A DNA stretch of 64,000 nucleotides from the NCBI RefSeq assembly GCF_026262505.1, contig NC_067207.1:4348252-4412251 (forward strand), given 5' to 3'. Origin of the DNA: Trichomonas vaginalis G3 (taxonomy: Eukaryota; Parabasalia; Trichomonadida; Trichomonadidae). The notes below the pieces were generated by a model, which worked only from the letters and a program-made list of their open reading frames with translations, did no database searches and was not told the DNA's origin. The translations under genes and the position numbers were made by a program. Shown in pieces: positions 9,914 to 19,683 of this stretch. Numbering within the stretch: position 1 is the first letter of the stretch; the number at the start of each line of letters is the position of its first letter.

Positions 9914-10279
9914 ATGGACAACATCGAGCCATTAGATGAGGCAATTTACCTTATAGAGATAAATGAAGTTGTTAAGCAGTACTTGGGCAAGGACAAAGCC
10001 AACAAGTCCCTCGGCTTCTGGTTGTCTGGAAGAGGTGCGCTGAAAATCGAAATTGAAACCGGAATTCCAATTCAAATACCAGAAAACACTCCTGTAGACG
10101 ACATAAAGGAGATGAAGAAAGAAGCTCTTCTCAAGTTCTTTGCAAAGCACCCATGGATACAACTTCCAAACAGAGAGAGTTCAATTCCACGAATTATACA
10201 AATTCTCAGAGCACTGTTCCACTTCTCGGGTCAACCATTCTACATAACCTGTGAAGGCGACATCCAACCAGTTCAGTAA
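9914..10279 (+). CDS. 121-aa Maverick hypothetical protein (copy A)
   Basis: Unrecognised whole protein of 121 residues (MDNIEPLDEAIYLIEINE). Mixed alpha/beta, acidic N-terminus, no signal or membrane segment. Its ATG lies immediately beside the last 22-bp repeat, so the array is probably its promoter-proximal control region. A partial counterpart follows the array of copy C at the right window edge. Confidence 0.65.
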   Translation: MDNIEPLDEAIYLIEINEVVKQYLGKDKANKSLGFWLSGRGALKIEIETGIPIQIPENTPVDDIKEMKKEALLKFFAKHPWIQLPNRESSIPRIIQILRALFHFSGQPFYITCEGDIQPVQ

Positions 10280-10392
10280 ACATCTCATTTTAACTCACTT
10301 TTTTATGTTTTTTGTGAAAGTGTCAAAAATAAATTGTTTTCATGAGTTTTCTACGATGTTAGAAAAAATGTTATTTTCTAATATCTTCACAT
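10280..10392. other. Short AT-rich spacer (copy A)
   Basis: Convergent gap between the 121-aa gene and the 286-aa-type gene. It contains TTTTCATGAGTTTTC and short T-runs; I see nothing functional beyond likely 3' ends. Confidence 0.4.
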
Positions 10393-11253
10393 TCAATACT
10401 TTTTCAGCACTTTTCCGTAGTTATATATGAAAGACAATTCGAGATAAAAGTCATAGTACAATGGAATAATATGTTGCACACCATTTGTTGTGAACCAAAC
10501 TTGAAAGTCAGAGAAACTGTTACTAGGTGGTTCGTAGAATTTAGAAGCAAAGTCATAAAGGTCCTTACCAATACATAGAAAACTATTGTTGCTTGAACTG
10601 AAACTTGCATGACACATAACATTTTGAGGGTCAAACACGTTTCTATAAACCATCAAATCTGCTGGTGGAAGTATAAATTTAAATGGACCATCTGGTGGTA
10701 ATGGTTCGTTCTGGTTTAGTAACCGAAGAAATTGTGCCCAAGAACGTTTGTCTACTTCCCAAAATAAAAAACTCTGTATCTCTTGGAGGGTTAATTTTCA
10801 ATCTTTTGAAATGAAACGGTGGAGTTCATCTTGTCATATTCTAGTTTCAGATAGTATGTTCCATTTAGTAAAGAGTCGTATTTTCCTTGAAATTCCCAAT
10901 AATATTTGTTCATTTGAGTTTGAAAGTCATTTAGAGTTTTCTCAAGACTTTCGTCTGAACGAACTGTAAAGATTCTCATTTCGTCAAATTTGTCTATTAG
11001 ACCATCAGAACCTTTATACTGCCCATGAAAATATACTGCGAACATAAATGCGTTAGTTCTATTTGAAAACAAAACTCTTCTAAATCCTATTGCCTTGCAT
11101 CTGAAGGACTTTGAAGCCAACGAATTGGATAGTCAAACCTGTATGCTCGGGATGAAATTTCTTCATCTGAAATAGTCCTACCAGCATTTGTAAAGATATA
11201 GTCTAACGGTTTTGTATCTGCTACTTTTGTTCTTTGTTTTCAACCTGAAGCAT
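10393..11253 (-). pseudogene. 286-aa-type Maverick protein, paralogue 1 (copy A)
   Basis: Broken counterpart of the whole 286-aa gene at 27,211-28,071. Start by homology at MLQVEK behind TAATATATGTAAAAATAT. Recognisable segments are AKAIGFRR / NRTNAF and the C-terminal FSDFQVWFTTNG. Confidence 0.65.
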
Positions 11254-11269
11254 TTAATATATGTAAAAA

Positions 11270-11395
11270 TATATTGTTTTAAAATGGTATGCCATTTCAT
11301 ATTTCTCATCTAACAAACAAGTTTCCTAACGGTCTTCTCCAACAAACTCAGCGTACATTTCAAATAAAATTAAAAATGTCACTTTTTTAAAAAAA
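11270..11395 (-). pseudogene. Remnant of the HNH nuclease gene (copy A)
   Basis: Only short stretches matching the two ends of the copy B HNH gene (26,602-27,185) are present here. The B gene is therefore an old part of this element lineage, or gain and loss of it is ongoing. Confidence 0.55.
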
Positions 11396-11788
11396 ATTTT
11401 TTATTTCATGCAATGTTTTATTTCTGTGCCGTCTTCAGTATGCCCCAATATTTCCTTTTCGATATTACATGAACTTCGGAAAATACCTTATCTAGCTTAA
11501 AAACAGCCCATCTTTTCACCGACCATTCCCATTTCAATGAGTTTGTTATAGCCTTCTTCGTTCGTCATGAGTGCGTCAATGTTCTCATAGTAAACCTTCA
11601 CTTTGGATTTGACTTCGCGAGAAGAATTTGTTGTAGTTGTCAAGGACTACCTTTGCGAACTGAGGGTAAGACCAATGTTCGACAATAGGTTTTAATGTGG
11701 TTACTAAGCCACTTTGACCTTGAGTGAATTCGTACTTCAAAACAAAAGGAGAAAACCTTTCAACAAAGTTGTCGACCTTCTCATAATA

Positions 11789-13091
11789 TAGGGTGTCCAA
11801 AGGTGTGTTTAGCACAAACCTGAATACTGCGAATAGAAATAAACAAGTTACATATATATAAAGTTTATTTAAATATAATCACCATTGGATTCAATCACGC
11901 GTTCGCAGCGATCGATCCGGGCTTGAAAGACACGCTTTAAATCATCATGAGAAAATTGCTCAAATTGCTCTCTTACAAAATTTTCAAGATCATCTGGACT
12001 CGCGAATTCGCGTCCTTCAGCTCTCTTTTTTAGCGTGCCGAATAAATAAAAGTCAGAGGGTGCAATATCAGGTGAATAAATTGGGTTTGGAACAACTTTG
12101 ACATTGTTTTCCACCAAGTAATTCATTACTTTATGACTTTTGTGAACTCTTGAATTATCAAAATGAATTGCAAACTTTTGTTTTTGTTGTTTGGATTTCT
12201 CAAACTCATCAGAATTGATAATTTGAATAAGAACATTGTCAATTAGATACTGAGCATTCATCGTATTAGGTTTTTGAAGAATATCAATTGCGATGATGCC
12301 ATTCACGCCCAAAAAAACCGACAACATCATCATTGGTGTGTCAATTTTTTTCTTCGGGAATGTTTGCGGATTTTCATCCTTCGGGATCCACATGATTTTG
12401 ACTTCTGTTGCATATTGAAACCAAGACTCGTCCCCTGTTACTAAAAAGCGAAACTTCTTGGATTGATACGCACCCAATATAGAGAGGAGCTCTTTCGAAG
12501 ATTGGACTCTAGATTTTTTTTGAACTGAATTAAGGTTGTGCGGAACCCAACGTGTATACGCTAGTTTGTAGTTCAAATAATTGTGCAGATAATAACTGAC
12601 TGTTGTACATGGTATCTTTGTCATCTCCTCTATCCTTCTGAGTGATGCTCTTGGGTCTTCATCTAGCGCTTGAAGAATTGCTTTGATTTTTCTTTGATCC
12701 GGCGATTTTTTGTCAATTTTTATGATGGGCGCCTTTTTGTTCATGAAGTGATACATCCTAACATGATACGTTACAGTGGAATAGCTAGGAGCATCCATAC
12801 CGAAGCATTTTACCAATGTCTCGTAGATTTTTTTACAGTCTTTGCATTTTTTTGCAAGAGCGAGGATGTTTTCTTTATGATTCATTAAAAAAATGAAAAA
12901 ATCCCGCCAAAATTTCCCGCGAAACCGCCTCTTGTCTCAAAATTCATTTTATATCCCGGCATGGCGCCAAAATACAACATACTCATCATATACATATATT
13001 CATATTTTTTATTATATATTTATAATCAGCATATATCTCCTTTAATAGTCTCATATAGAGCGCTGTGCTAAACGCACCTTTGGACACCCTA
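11789..13091 (-). mobile_element. Tvmar1-type mariner transposon
   Basis: Complete mariner with terminal inverted repeats GGGTGTCCAAAGGTG(T/C)GTTT on both sides and a TA (possibly TATA) target duplication at each end. It inserted in the polymerase gene of Maverick A. The repeats differ at only a couple of positions over about 25 bp, and the transposase frame is open, so insertion looks recent. Confidence 0.92.
11869..12885 (-). CDS. Mariner transposase (Tvmar1-type)
   Basis: Transposase of 338 residues, the usual mariner length. The N-terminal 110 residues carry the paired helix-turn-helix DNA-binding region (RRIEEMTKIPCTTVSYYL). The catalytic DD34D triad is visible: VTGDESWF, HFDNSRVH and APSDFYLFG, with exactly 34 residues between the second and third Asp. 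A WVPHNL linker-type motif is present (TRWVPHNLN). It cuts and pastes the element at TA sites in the nucleus. The frame is open from the Met after a short A-rich leader, with no visible disabling change, so the gene is potentially functional. It lies antisense to nothing else and fills the element almost completely. Confidence 0.93.
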   Translation of the reverse strand: MNHKENILALAKKCKDCKKIYETLVKCFGMDAPSYSTVTYHVRMYHFMNKKAPIIKIDKKSPDQRKIKAILQALDEDPRASLRRIEEMTKIPCTTVSYYLHNYLNYKLAYTRWVPHNLNSVQKKSRVQSSKELLSILGAYQSKKFRFLVTGDESWFQYATEVKIMWIPKDENPQTFPKKKIDTPMMMLSVFLGVNGIIAIDILQKPNTMNAQYLIDNVLIQIINSDEFEKSKQQKQKFAIHFDNSRVHKSHKVMNYLVENNVKVVPNPIYSPDIAPSDFYLFGTLKKRAEGREFASPDDLENFVREQFEQFSHDDLKRVFQARIDRCERVIESNGDYI

Positions 13092-14883
13092 TATTTACTC
13101 TTCATCTCTTGAGGTTTCTTAATGGAATATCCCCATGTCGAATTCATAAGCAATTTGAGTGTCATTGCAAGTTTGGGGTTTGAAGCTTTCCTAATATCAT
13201 ACAGTTGTTGTATGACTTTTCCAACTGTATAGTTCCTTCCCGGGAACTCACCATCTTCGTTTGGAATTCCAGTCGGAATATATTGGACAAACCTCATGTA
13301 TGCAGCGTTAAGGTCGACATAGTATATCTTTTCATCTGAGTCGAACTTGTCGCAACCAATTGGTACAGTTTGTGGAAATTCAAGTGAGTCTCTTATCTTC
13401 TGAGAACTTCTCCTGTTATCTCATAAACATCGTCGAAGCAACCTGTTTCATATAAAACCTTCTGACCTAACTCAGATGCTCTCCAATACAATTTGACGTC
13501 AATTGGATGTCTCAATGGAAGTTTGTTTATAGCATCTTGAAGTTCTTGCAACCTCATTGGAAGTTCTTCTGGTTCAGGTTGGTATCCGAACATACCAACC
13601 CCTTGTGGAACTGTGTACTTCTTTTGTACTAGAACTTTGTCTGGAACAACTTTTGGTCTTGCTAACAATGAAAAGTTGTTTTCGTCTTTTGGTACAAAAG
13701 TTTCTGTCAGCTTGTCATCTGGAATTGGTTCCAACAAACCTTTCTCGAAAAGAATGTTTACAGCTCTGACAATGTTGCACTTACTTTTACCAAAGAATGG
13801 GTTTGTAAGACTTTCGTTCAACATGAAGTGGTTGTGGACAATTACAATCTTCAACCATGGTAAGTCTTTGTCAACAACATAGTCGTCATGTGAAGAACCT
13901 TTAGCTGTAGGTATGTTGACTCGGATATTGACATTTGCCAACGGTGCAATTTTTGCCAATTGACCTCTGAGAATGTACCTTGTCTTCACACATGACTCAA
14001 GATACTTCATCTTCTCATCTGTAACAAGACCAGAGTTCCTGAGACATGTAAGAATGCAAGGTTCGTTGACAATTGTTTCAATTGAATTGTAAATTCCATA
14101 CCTTGTCAAGTCAATGTCAGACTTATTTATGAAGGGGAAGTATCCAGCATGTTGTCTGACTGCTTGAGGGTTAGGTTGGTACCATTCGAACTTGACACTT
14201 GCAATTCCTTCAATTGCATTCAAAATGTCTGAGTCGGAGTCAACCATTTGTTCTCTCTTTGTAGTCTTGAAAGCGTCAAGAAGTTTGCGGCTGTTTGTTC
14301 ATTGCATGTGCATAGTAAATGTGACCATCCAAATCTGTTATGGTCAATCTGAGATTGTGTCCTTTCTTATTTCCGTCTTGAATTGCAGCAAGTACTCCCA
14401 TGAAGCCTTCTTTGTTCTTTCCTTCGTCAAAGTTTACTGTAAAGGTTCGACCAGATGTAATTTGACTTCTAACTTCACGATACTTTTCATATGCATATCT
14501 TGTTCTTTCCATGGGAGCATGTGCGTCTTCACCTTTTCCTTTTTTCCTTCTCAAAGGATGCAATTGTTCGTCATGTTTCCAGTAGAATCTGGCAAAGCCG
14601 TCGTGTCCTTCAACTTGAGGTTCACTAACATCGAAAGGCATGTCCATAAGACGTTCTTCTTCTAACCTCTCTAGTCTGTTTGGATAATTTGCACGTGCTG
14701 TTTCCAAATCCATTTCGTAGCGAAGACCAGAATTTGTCATAGACTTTTATGGGTCTTCCCTTCCTATATTTAAAATTCTTCGAAACTCTCCAACCATATC
14801 TTTGTAACTCTGCTTTTATTCTAGCAGACTTTCTATCCATTCTATATGGGGGCATTTTTATAAAAATAAAAAATATTTTTTCT

Positions 14884-15467
14884 TTACTTTACATAACCGC
14901 CTGCTGCCATAAGTCTTTGACGCCAACCCATACCAGCTAATGAAGGTTGACTTGGTTTAGTTTGGAAACTAAACTTTGGTTTTGGTTTATCTTCAGTTTT
15001 TGGTTTCTCTTCTTCTATCGGTTTTTCGTCACTTTTCGGTTCCTCTGACTTTACTTCACTTGCAGGAACAGTTGTGTCGTCAACATCTTCATAAATATCA
15101 TATGCCATTTGTTTTTGTTTTCCTTTCAACTTTTTGTGTTTGTTGTAAAGTTTAGAATATTTCGACTCTAAGTCAATGAGATGTTCTATAATGAACTGTT
15201 GGTCAGTGAAGTAAACTTTTCCATCTGTTGTCTCGAAAGCTCCTTCAGACTTCAATATTTTATTTGTGAGAGTCTGTTTCTTTTTTGAGATACTAGCCGT
15301 TCCATTTCTATGAAAAGTGACTTTATAGTTAGGGTTTGTATTTCCAGACCTGGCACTTTCTATTATTGAATTTTTCTCTTCATCTGTAAGTTCTTTGACA
15401 GGTTTTGACAATGGTTCTGAACTTTTTGTTTGTGGTGTCAAATCTACCGTTCAACTTCTTCGGTCAT
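14884..15467 (-). pseudogene. 194-aa charged Maverick protein (copy A)
   Basis: Counterpart of the whole gene at 23,789-24,373, starting MTEEVETV after TTTTACTGAGATGAA. C-terminal acidic/Lys-rich disordered tract, then GMGWRQRLMAAGGYVK, identical at the end to copy B. Nearly intact, but not whole. Confidence 0.6.
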
Positions 15468-15486
15468 TTCATCTCAGTAAAAAATT

Positions 15487-15638
15487 TTAGTTTGGTTTGT
15501 TTTCAACTGGTTGTTTAGGTTTTTTAAGTCGGTCTAAAACTTCCTGAGGTATAGGAAGAACTTTACAAACACGTGTGTAACTGCTGGAAGCCGACAAATC
15601 CATCTTGAACTCATTTGTCTCAATGCTGCATTGTTCAT
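15487..15638 (-). pseudogene. Very small Maverick gene (copy A)
   Basis: Small reading region between two genes that all share the leader TTTTACTGAGATGAAATG. The C-terminal piece is readable as VLPIPQEVLDRLKKPKQP in both A and B. No function can be assigned. Broken. Confidence 0.4.
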
Positions 15639-15657
15639 TTCATCTCAGTAAAAAACT

Positions 15658-16060
15658 TTACATTCCCACGTTTGAGGTGGTTGCGGTTGGTTATTGTTTA
15701 CCCACTGTGTGCATGGTTATATCCTCTGTTTAAAGAATCTTTCACCTTGGTCCATATAGTGTCCTGCTTGGTTATAGTAGTCATTTGCTTTGTTATAATA
15801 GTTTTCCTGCTTGTCTTCCTACATTGTCCATCCATCCTTGAACTTTTCCTCTTGTTTCAGGATTTGGAATAAGATTTGTTGCATCTCGTGCTACATCCCA
15901 ACCTTTCTGTACAGTTTGTATAATAGGTTGTGCTTTCTCTTTCAGTATACCTAATGTACTCAAAAATCTTCTTTCCAATTCCAAATGCACCTCTGGCTAT
16001 TGTTCCCACTGCGGGCAAAAATCTGGATGCAACTCCTGCTAATGCGCCAAATAAACCCAT
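15658..16060 (-). pseudogene. 133-aa fusion-peptide-like virion protein (copy A)
   Basis: Counterpart of 23,196-23,597. The N-terminus MGLFGALAGVASRFLPAVG is kept exactly. Broken copy, divergent from the integrase across an 18-bp gap. Confidence 0.6.
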
Positions 16061-16077
16061 TTCTTATAGGGTAAAAA

Positions 16078-17035
16078 ATGACGAATCCGAACAAGGACCC
16101 CTATGTTTCTAAAGCGACAAAGAAAGCACTCATGATAAAAATCTTTAGTTCAACACCAAATGCTTGGTTTATGGATATCTTGGAAAACATTCCGAGAGTT
16201 AGAACAGATGGACCCCATACTGGTTAATATTTGTTGGTCAAAACACAAGATACTGTGAAGCCATACCATTATGGTCCAAAAATATTTTAGATGTGAAAAA
16301 CTGCTTTGACAATATTCGTTGACAAATACCATCCAACAAAACTGACATCTGACTGTGAAAGTTCTTTCAAATCAGATGATGTAAAAAACTATCTGCGTTC
16401 AAAAAATGTAAACCAATATTTCATTGTCGACCAAAACCATTCTGCTCTTGGCGTCATTGACGGTTGTATAAAAATGTTAAGAGACTTAAACCAACCACAA
16501 GGTGGTGAAGCAAATGAAATGTCATATGACGACAAGTATAGACACTTCTCCATGGCAAAGATGAGACAAGTTTTAAATATTTACAATAACCGTAAACAAA
16601 AAGGTTTGGGAAACCACTCCCCCGAAGAAATGAAAAACAACCCTGACTTAGAGAAAGACTATATATTTAATAATTTAGTCAAAAGAGACAAACAAGAAAG
16701 AATGCCGGGCTTCAAACTTCAGAAAGGTGACAAAGTAAAATAGAAATACCTAAACGCGACCCATATGAAAATACTATTGACTATGACAACAATGGGAACC
16801 CGACAGGTACTCACATTCGTGTTCGTAAAAATAGAAGAAAGTATACAAGAGAATATTAGAAGTTTGGCAAACATGGCAAAATGTACACACTGCAAGCAGA
16901 AGATAAAACTACTATTGTCAGACCTCGTTTCAAAAACTTGTCAAAGTTCAAGGTGGTATACTTTCAAAGACAGTTCCTAACAAATATAAGACAACTCCTG
17001 ACGAATATGCTAAAGAAGTTGAAAATGACGACTAA
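16078..17035 (+). pseudogene. Retroviral-type (rve) integrase (copy A)
   Basis: Integrase of the element: begins MTNPNKDPYVSKATKK, with the catalytic core recognisable (LTSDCESSF, then QNHSALGVID, the acidic residues 35 apart) and a C-terminal basic, chromodomain-like region. It would insert the linear element DNA and make the short target duplication. Several breaks. It converges on the fibre gene, the two stops overlapping. Confidence 0.85.
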
Positions 17036-17748
17036 GCAATTCTATACCATGCGTAAACTGTCATGTAAGGTGGCATGTATTCCTTTACTTTGTCCCGTTG
17101 TTTGTGTATATCCTTGAAACGAATGTGTATGGTTTCCTTCTCCCTGAGTGTCACTCCAGTAACCATTTATAGCAAACTTAACGTCGTCTTTAACATCATA
17201 TCCTTTACCTTTTGTCATTCCTGACCAACCAATATATCTATGACTATGCCAACCTGCTTGAGATGTACTTAAATCTATGTAGTGACTGTGTGCAGGTAAA
17301 TTTGCACCTGAAATCGTTTTACTTCCACCTGTTTCCGTTGAAGAGTTTGCACAATACAAAAACCTGTCGACTATTTGAGTCCAAGTTCCAAAACCAAGTA
17401 CTACTTCTGGTCTGGTAGAGTTTATTGAAACATATAATGAGCCAACCGGGTAAATAAGTTTCGGCAAAATTTGTTTAAGCACATTGAGTTCCTGTCTTAG
17501 ATGCATAATACTATTGTCATTAGATATCAAAGTATCTACAAGACTTGTTGCCGGTGGTATTGTTGGACCTTTACTTGGCAAGGTTGTGTTTAGTGTAATA
17601 TCATCTGCTGTAAAAGTTGTAAAACTTGTATGTGTATGAGTCTTATTTGCTTTAGTGTTTAAGGTTTCTTGTAAGTTTGTAATATTTGCAATGGTATGTG
17701 TATGAGTCTTATTTGCTTTAGTGTTTAAGGTTTCTTGTAAGTTTGTAA
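17032..17748 (-). pseudogene. Phage-like fibre gene, C-terminal part (copy A)
   Basis: Holds the collar/Gp10-like C-terminal domain (YPVGSLYVSI, FGTWTQIVDRFL, NLPAHSHYIDL, GNHTHSF) and the beginning of the HTHT repeats. Cut at 17,748 by element X; the rest of the gene resumes at 42,561. Broken copy. Confidence 0.75.
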
Positions 17749-17909
17749 TGTTGTAAACAGAAATTCATCAAACGTGACACCTCAGAAAAGCTAAAATATT
17801 GAATTTTTGGAACTTTTGATAGAGCACGTTTTTAAATATTAATTAAAGTAAATGTATATTTTGTAAAGATTCTTTTTAATAAAAAAATAAAATTTTGAAG
17901 AAGAACACA

Positions 17910-17963
17910 AAATCTTCTGAAAAATAATATCACATAAACTCATATTATTTTCTAATATATAAC

Positions 17964-17969
<6 letters not shown>
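17910..17969 (+). repeat. Outer 60 bp of the palindrome arm of element X
   Basis: This segment is the reverse complement of 42,331-42,389 and directly abuts Maverick B. With 41,520-41,895 it forms the left arm that Maverick B split. Confidence 0.85.
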
Positions 17970-18000
<31 letters not shown>

Positions 18001-18050
18001 GTGGGGCTTCCAGGCACTTCGTGCCCTCTAGCCCCGAAGATGTTTTGTCA
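17970..18050 (+). repeat. Left terminal inverted repeat of Maverick B
   Basis: 27 As, then a GC-rich stem: GGGCT, loop side, GGCAC, TTC, GTGCC, loop side, AGCCC, followed by GAAGATGTTT. Similarity to the right end stops right after GAAGATGTTT. Confidence 0.9.
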
Positions 18051-18098
18051 CTTTTCTGTCACTTTTCAGGGAAAAAACATTTTTATTATATATATAAA

Positions 18099-18917
18099 AT
18101 GAATTTTACAAAACCACCGTTACCCTTCTTTGGAAATAAGAGTAGATGTAAAGATATTCTATTGAGAGAACTTAAGAAACTACCGAATGGTCTAACATTT
18201 GTAGACTTGTTCGGTGGAAGTTTCTATATATCTCATTTGTGCCATACAATATTTCCTGACTCAAAGATTATATGCAATGACTTCGACAACTATATGAACC
18301 GTCTCAAACATATACCAGACACAAACAAAATATTGAAAGAGTTAAAAGAAAAGATACCTATAGGTAAGATGGAACGTATACCATTAGATAACAAAAATAT
18401 TGTGAGAGAGGTTTTGAAAAAAGCAGAATATATAGACTGGGATAGTATATCTGCTAGACTATTATATAGTGGTGCTATAAGAGTTCATGACATTGAAACA
18501 CTTATGTCAAAAGTTTTATATCTTAACTATACAAAGGTTTTCAAAGAGGACATAGAAAAATATACTGAGGGTATAGAGTTTGTGAGATGTCATTGGACAG
18601 AGTTGTATGAAAAATATAAAAACAAGGAAAATGTTTTCTTTATAGTGGACCCGCCGTTCTATAACACATGGGATTTTCAATACCAAGTAGACTGGACTTT
18701 GAGAGACTCTTTAGAAACTTTAGACGTTTTACATAACCATCCATGCTTTTACTTTACATCCGATAAAAGTGGTTTGGAAAGTGTCATGAGATGGTTAGAG
18801 GACATACATGACTATGATTTTAGATACGATAAGATAGAATATGAGAGAGGTCCTATAAACTGGAGAAAGTGTCATAACAAAGAAATTTTACTAGTAAGTA
18901 AATGTGGTTTGAAATAG
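18099..18917 (+). CDS. DNA adenine methyltransferase, D12 (Dam) class (copy B)
   Basis: Whole, 272 residues. N6-adenine DNA methyltransferase by motifs: the AdoMet loop PFFGNKSR (residues 9-16), VDLFGGS (35-41) and the catalytic DPPF (184-187, FFIVDPPFYNTW). Start: the ATG directly after TTTTTATTATATATATAAA, the element leader; the upstream in-frame Met lies inside the terminal repeat. First gene from this end. N6-adenine methylation is known to be abundant in T. vaginalis, so such elements could mark their own or host DNA. Its 3' end overlaps the start of the next small gene by 16 bp. Confidence 0.92.
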   Translation: MNFTKPPLPFFGNKSRCKDILLRELKKLPNGLTFVDLFGGSFYISHLCHTIFPDSKIICNDFDNYMNRLKHIPDTNKILKELKEKIPIGKMERIPLDNKNIVREVLKKAEYIDWDSISARLLYSGAIRVHDIETLMSKVLYLNYTKVFKEDIEKYTEGIEFVRCHWTELYEKYKNKENVFFIVDPPFYNTWDFQYQVDWTLRDSLETLDVLHNHPCFYFTSDKSGLESVMRWLEDIHDYDFRYDKIEYERGPINWRKCHNKEILLVSKCGLK

Positions 18918-19033
18918 GACTACTTGTTTTAGGTTTTTTCCATTGTGTCATTTACTTATTTGACGTGGCAGAAAGATATAGAGAATATGAAGATGAACCA
19001 ATACCAGCAAATGTTCAGCATATGTACTCGTAA
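18902..19033 (+). CDS. 43-aa single-pass membrane peptide (copy B)
   Basis: Tiny gene overlapping the methyltransferase 3' end in another frame. Product: MWFEIGLLVLGFFHCVIYLF, which is one hydrophobic helix (residues 4-20), then a charged tail DVAERYREYEDEPIPANVQ. The leader TTTTACTAGTAAGTAAATG fits the element promoter pattern. Copy A keeps the same length with only conservative changes (45,628-45,759), which supports a real gene. A membrane anchor or virion-membrane role is inference. Confidence 0.7.
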   Translation: MWFEIGLLVLGFFHCVIYLFDVAERYREYEDEPIPANVQHMYS

Positions 19034-19056
19034 GAGATATTTTTATCTAATATTAA

Positions 19057-19418
19057 ATGGACGCACAGAACTTAGCAAATGCACAGCAACCTGGACAACC
19101 AAACCCAGAGAATATTCCAAATGAAGTTAGAATACAAACTGCAATGGCAAACTATGGTCAAGTGCCAACAGATGTACAAATGCAAACTGCCATGTCAAAT
19201 GACGCTGCGTTAGGTTTGCCACCATGGTATGCAAATATGAGATGGAAAGAGTTTTATACAAACCTGAAGTGGGATATAAACAACTCTATGCAGATGACGC
19301 GAACACAGGAGTTGACCCAGAGTATGTTTTCTACCAGAGGAGAAATAGAATGTATGAGCTCCAGTTAAAAAATGCTATGGAACTCAACAGGAAACGTAAG
19401 AGACTAGGCGGACATTAG
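19057..19418 (+). pseudogene. 120-aa Maverick protein (copy B)
   Basis: Counterpart of the whole 120-aa gene at 45,242-45,604. Starts MDAQNLANAQQPGQP after TTTTTATCTAATATTAAATG; the C-terminus is basic (NRKRKRLGGH). Broken copy. Confidence 0.65.
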
Positions 19419-19436
19419 ATTTTTACATATAGTAAA

Positions 19437-19679
19437 ATGGGTTTCTTCAGTAGTATTGGAAACTTCTTTCGAAATGTTGGAAGAGGTATATGGAATGGAA
19501 TAAAAACCGTAGGAAGAGGAGTATGGAACGGAGTCAAAAATATTGGTAAAAGAGTAGGTCAGTTTGTTGGTATTATACCTAAAGACCCTGAACCAGAAGA
19601 ACAAGCTCCTGTTATACAACAGCCTGAACCTGCACCACAGTCTAGTTGGCAACCAAATCCAACACCTCAACCGTATTAA
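19437..19679 (+). CDS. 80-aa Met-Gly amphipathic peptide (copy B)
   Basis: Whole, 80 residues. Residues 1-45 form a strongly amphipathic, Gly/Trp/Phe/Arg-rich helix (MGFFSSIGNFFRNVGRGIW) with an internal imperfect repeat (GxGIWNGIKTVGRGVWNGVK). The tail is Pro/Gln/Glu-rich. Gly2 with Ser6 fits an N-myristoylation signal. Such sequence usually inserts into membranes; a minor virion protein that helps entry is the likely role, by analogy with adenovirus pVI, and this is inference. It follows the 120-aa gene by 18 bp. Confidence 0.75.
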   Translation: MGFFSSIGNFFRNVGRGIWNGIKTVGRGVWNGVKNIGKRVGQFVGIIPKDPEPEEQAPVIQQPEPAPQSSWQPNPTPQPY

Positions 19680-19683
19680 AAAA

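Larger units (their letters stand above)
11401..14855 (-). pseudogene. Family B DNA polymerase, interrupted by Tvmar1 (copy A)
   Basis: Maverick replicative polymerase with readable polymerase motifs and the same N-terminus as copy B (MPPYRMDRKSARIKAEL). The mariner insertion at 11,789-13,091 splits it. The matching locus in copy B is uninterrupted, which fixes the insertion site. Broken copy apart from the insertion. It should work by protein-primed replication of the linear element, as for Polintons in general. Confidence 0.9.

Noticed and set aside
13557-14665. Plus-strand frames opposite the polymerase
   Set aside because: Shadows of the polymerase gene; composition rich in Cys, Phe and Leu, no element leader.
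16078-17035. LTR retrotransposon or retrovirus, because of the integrase
   Set aside because: No reverse transcriptase or LTRs; integrase sits among Maverick genes with a DNA polymerase, as in Polintons.
17970-17996. Poly(A) tail of a retroposed gene or SINE
   Set aside because: The A-run is the end of the Maverick terminal repeat, and mirrored by a T-run at the other end.
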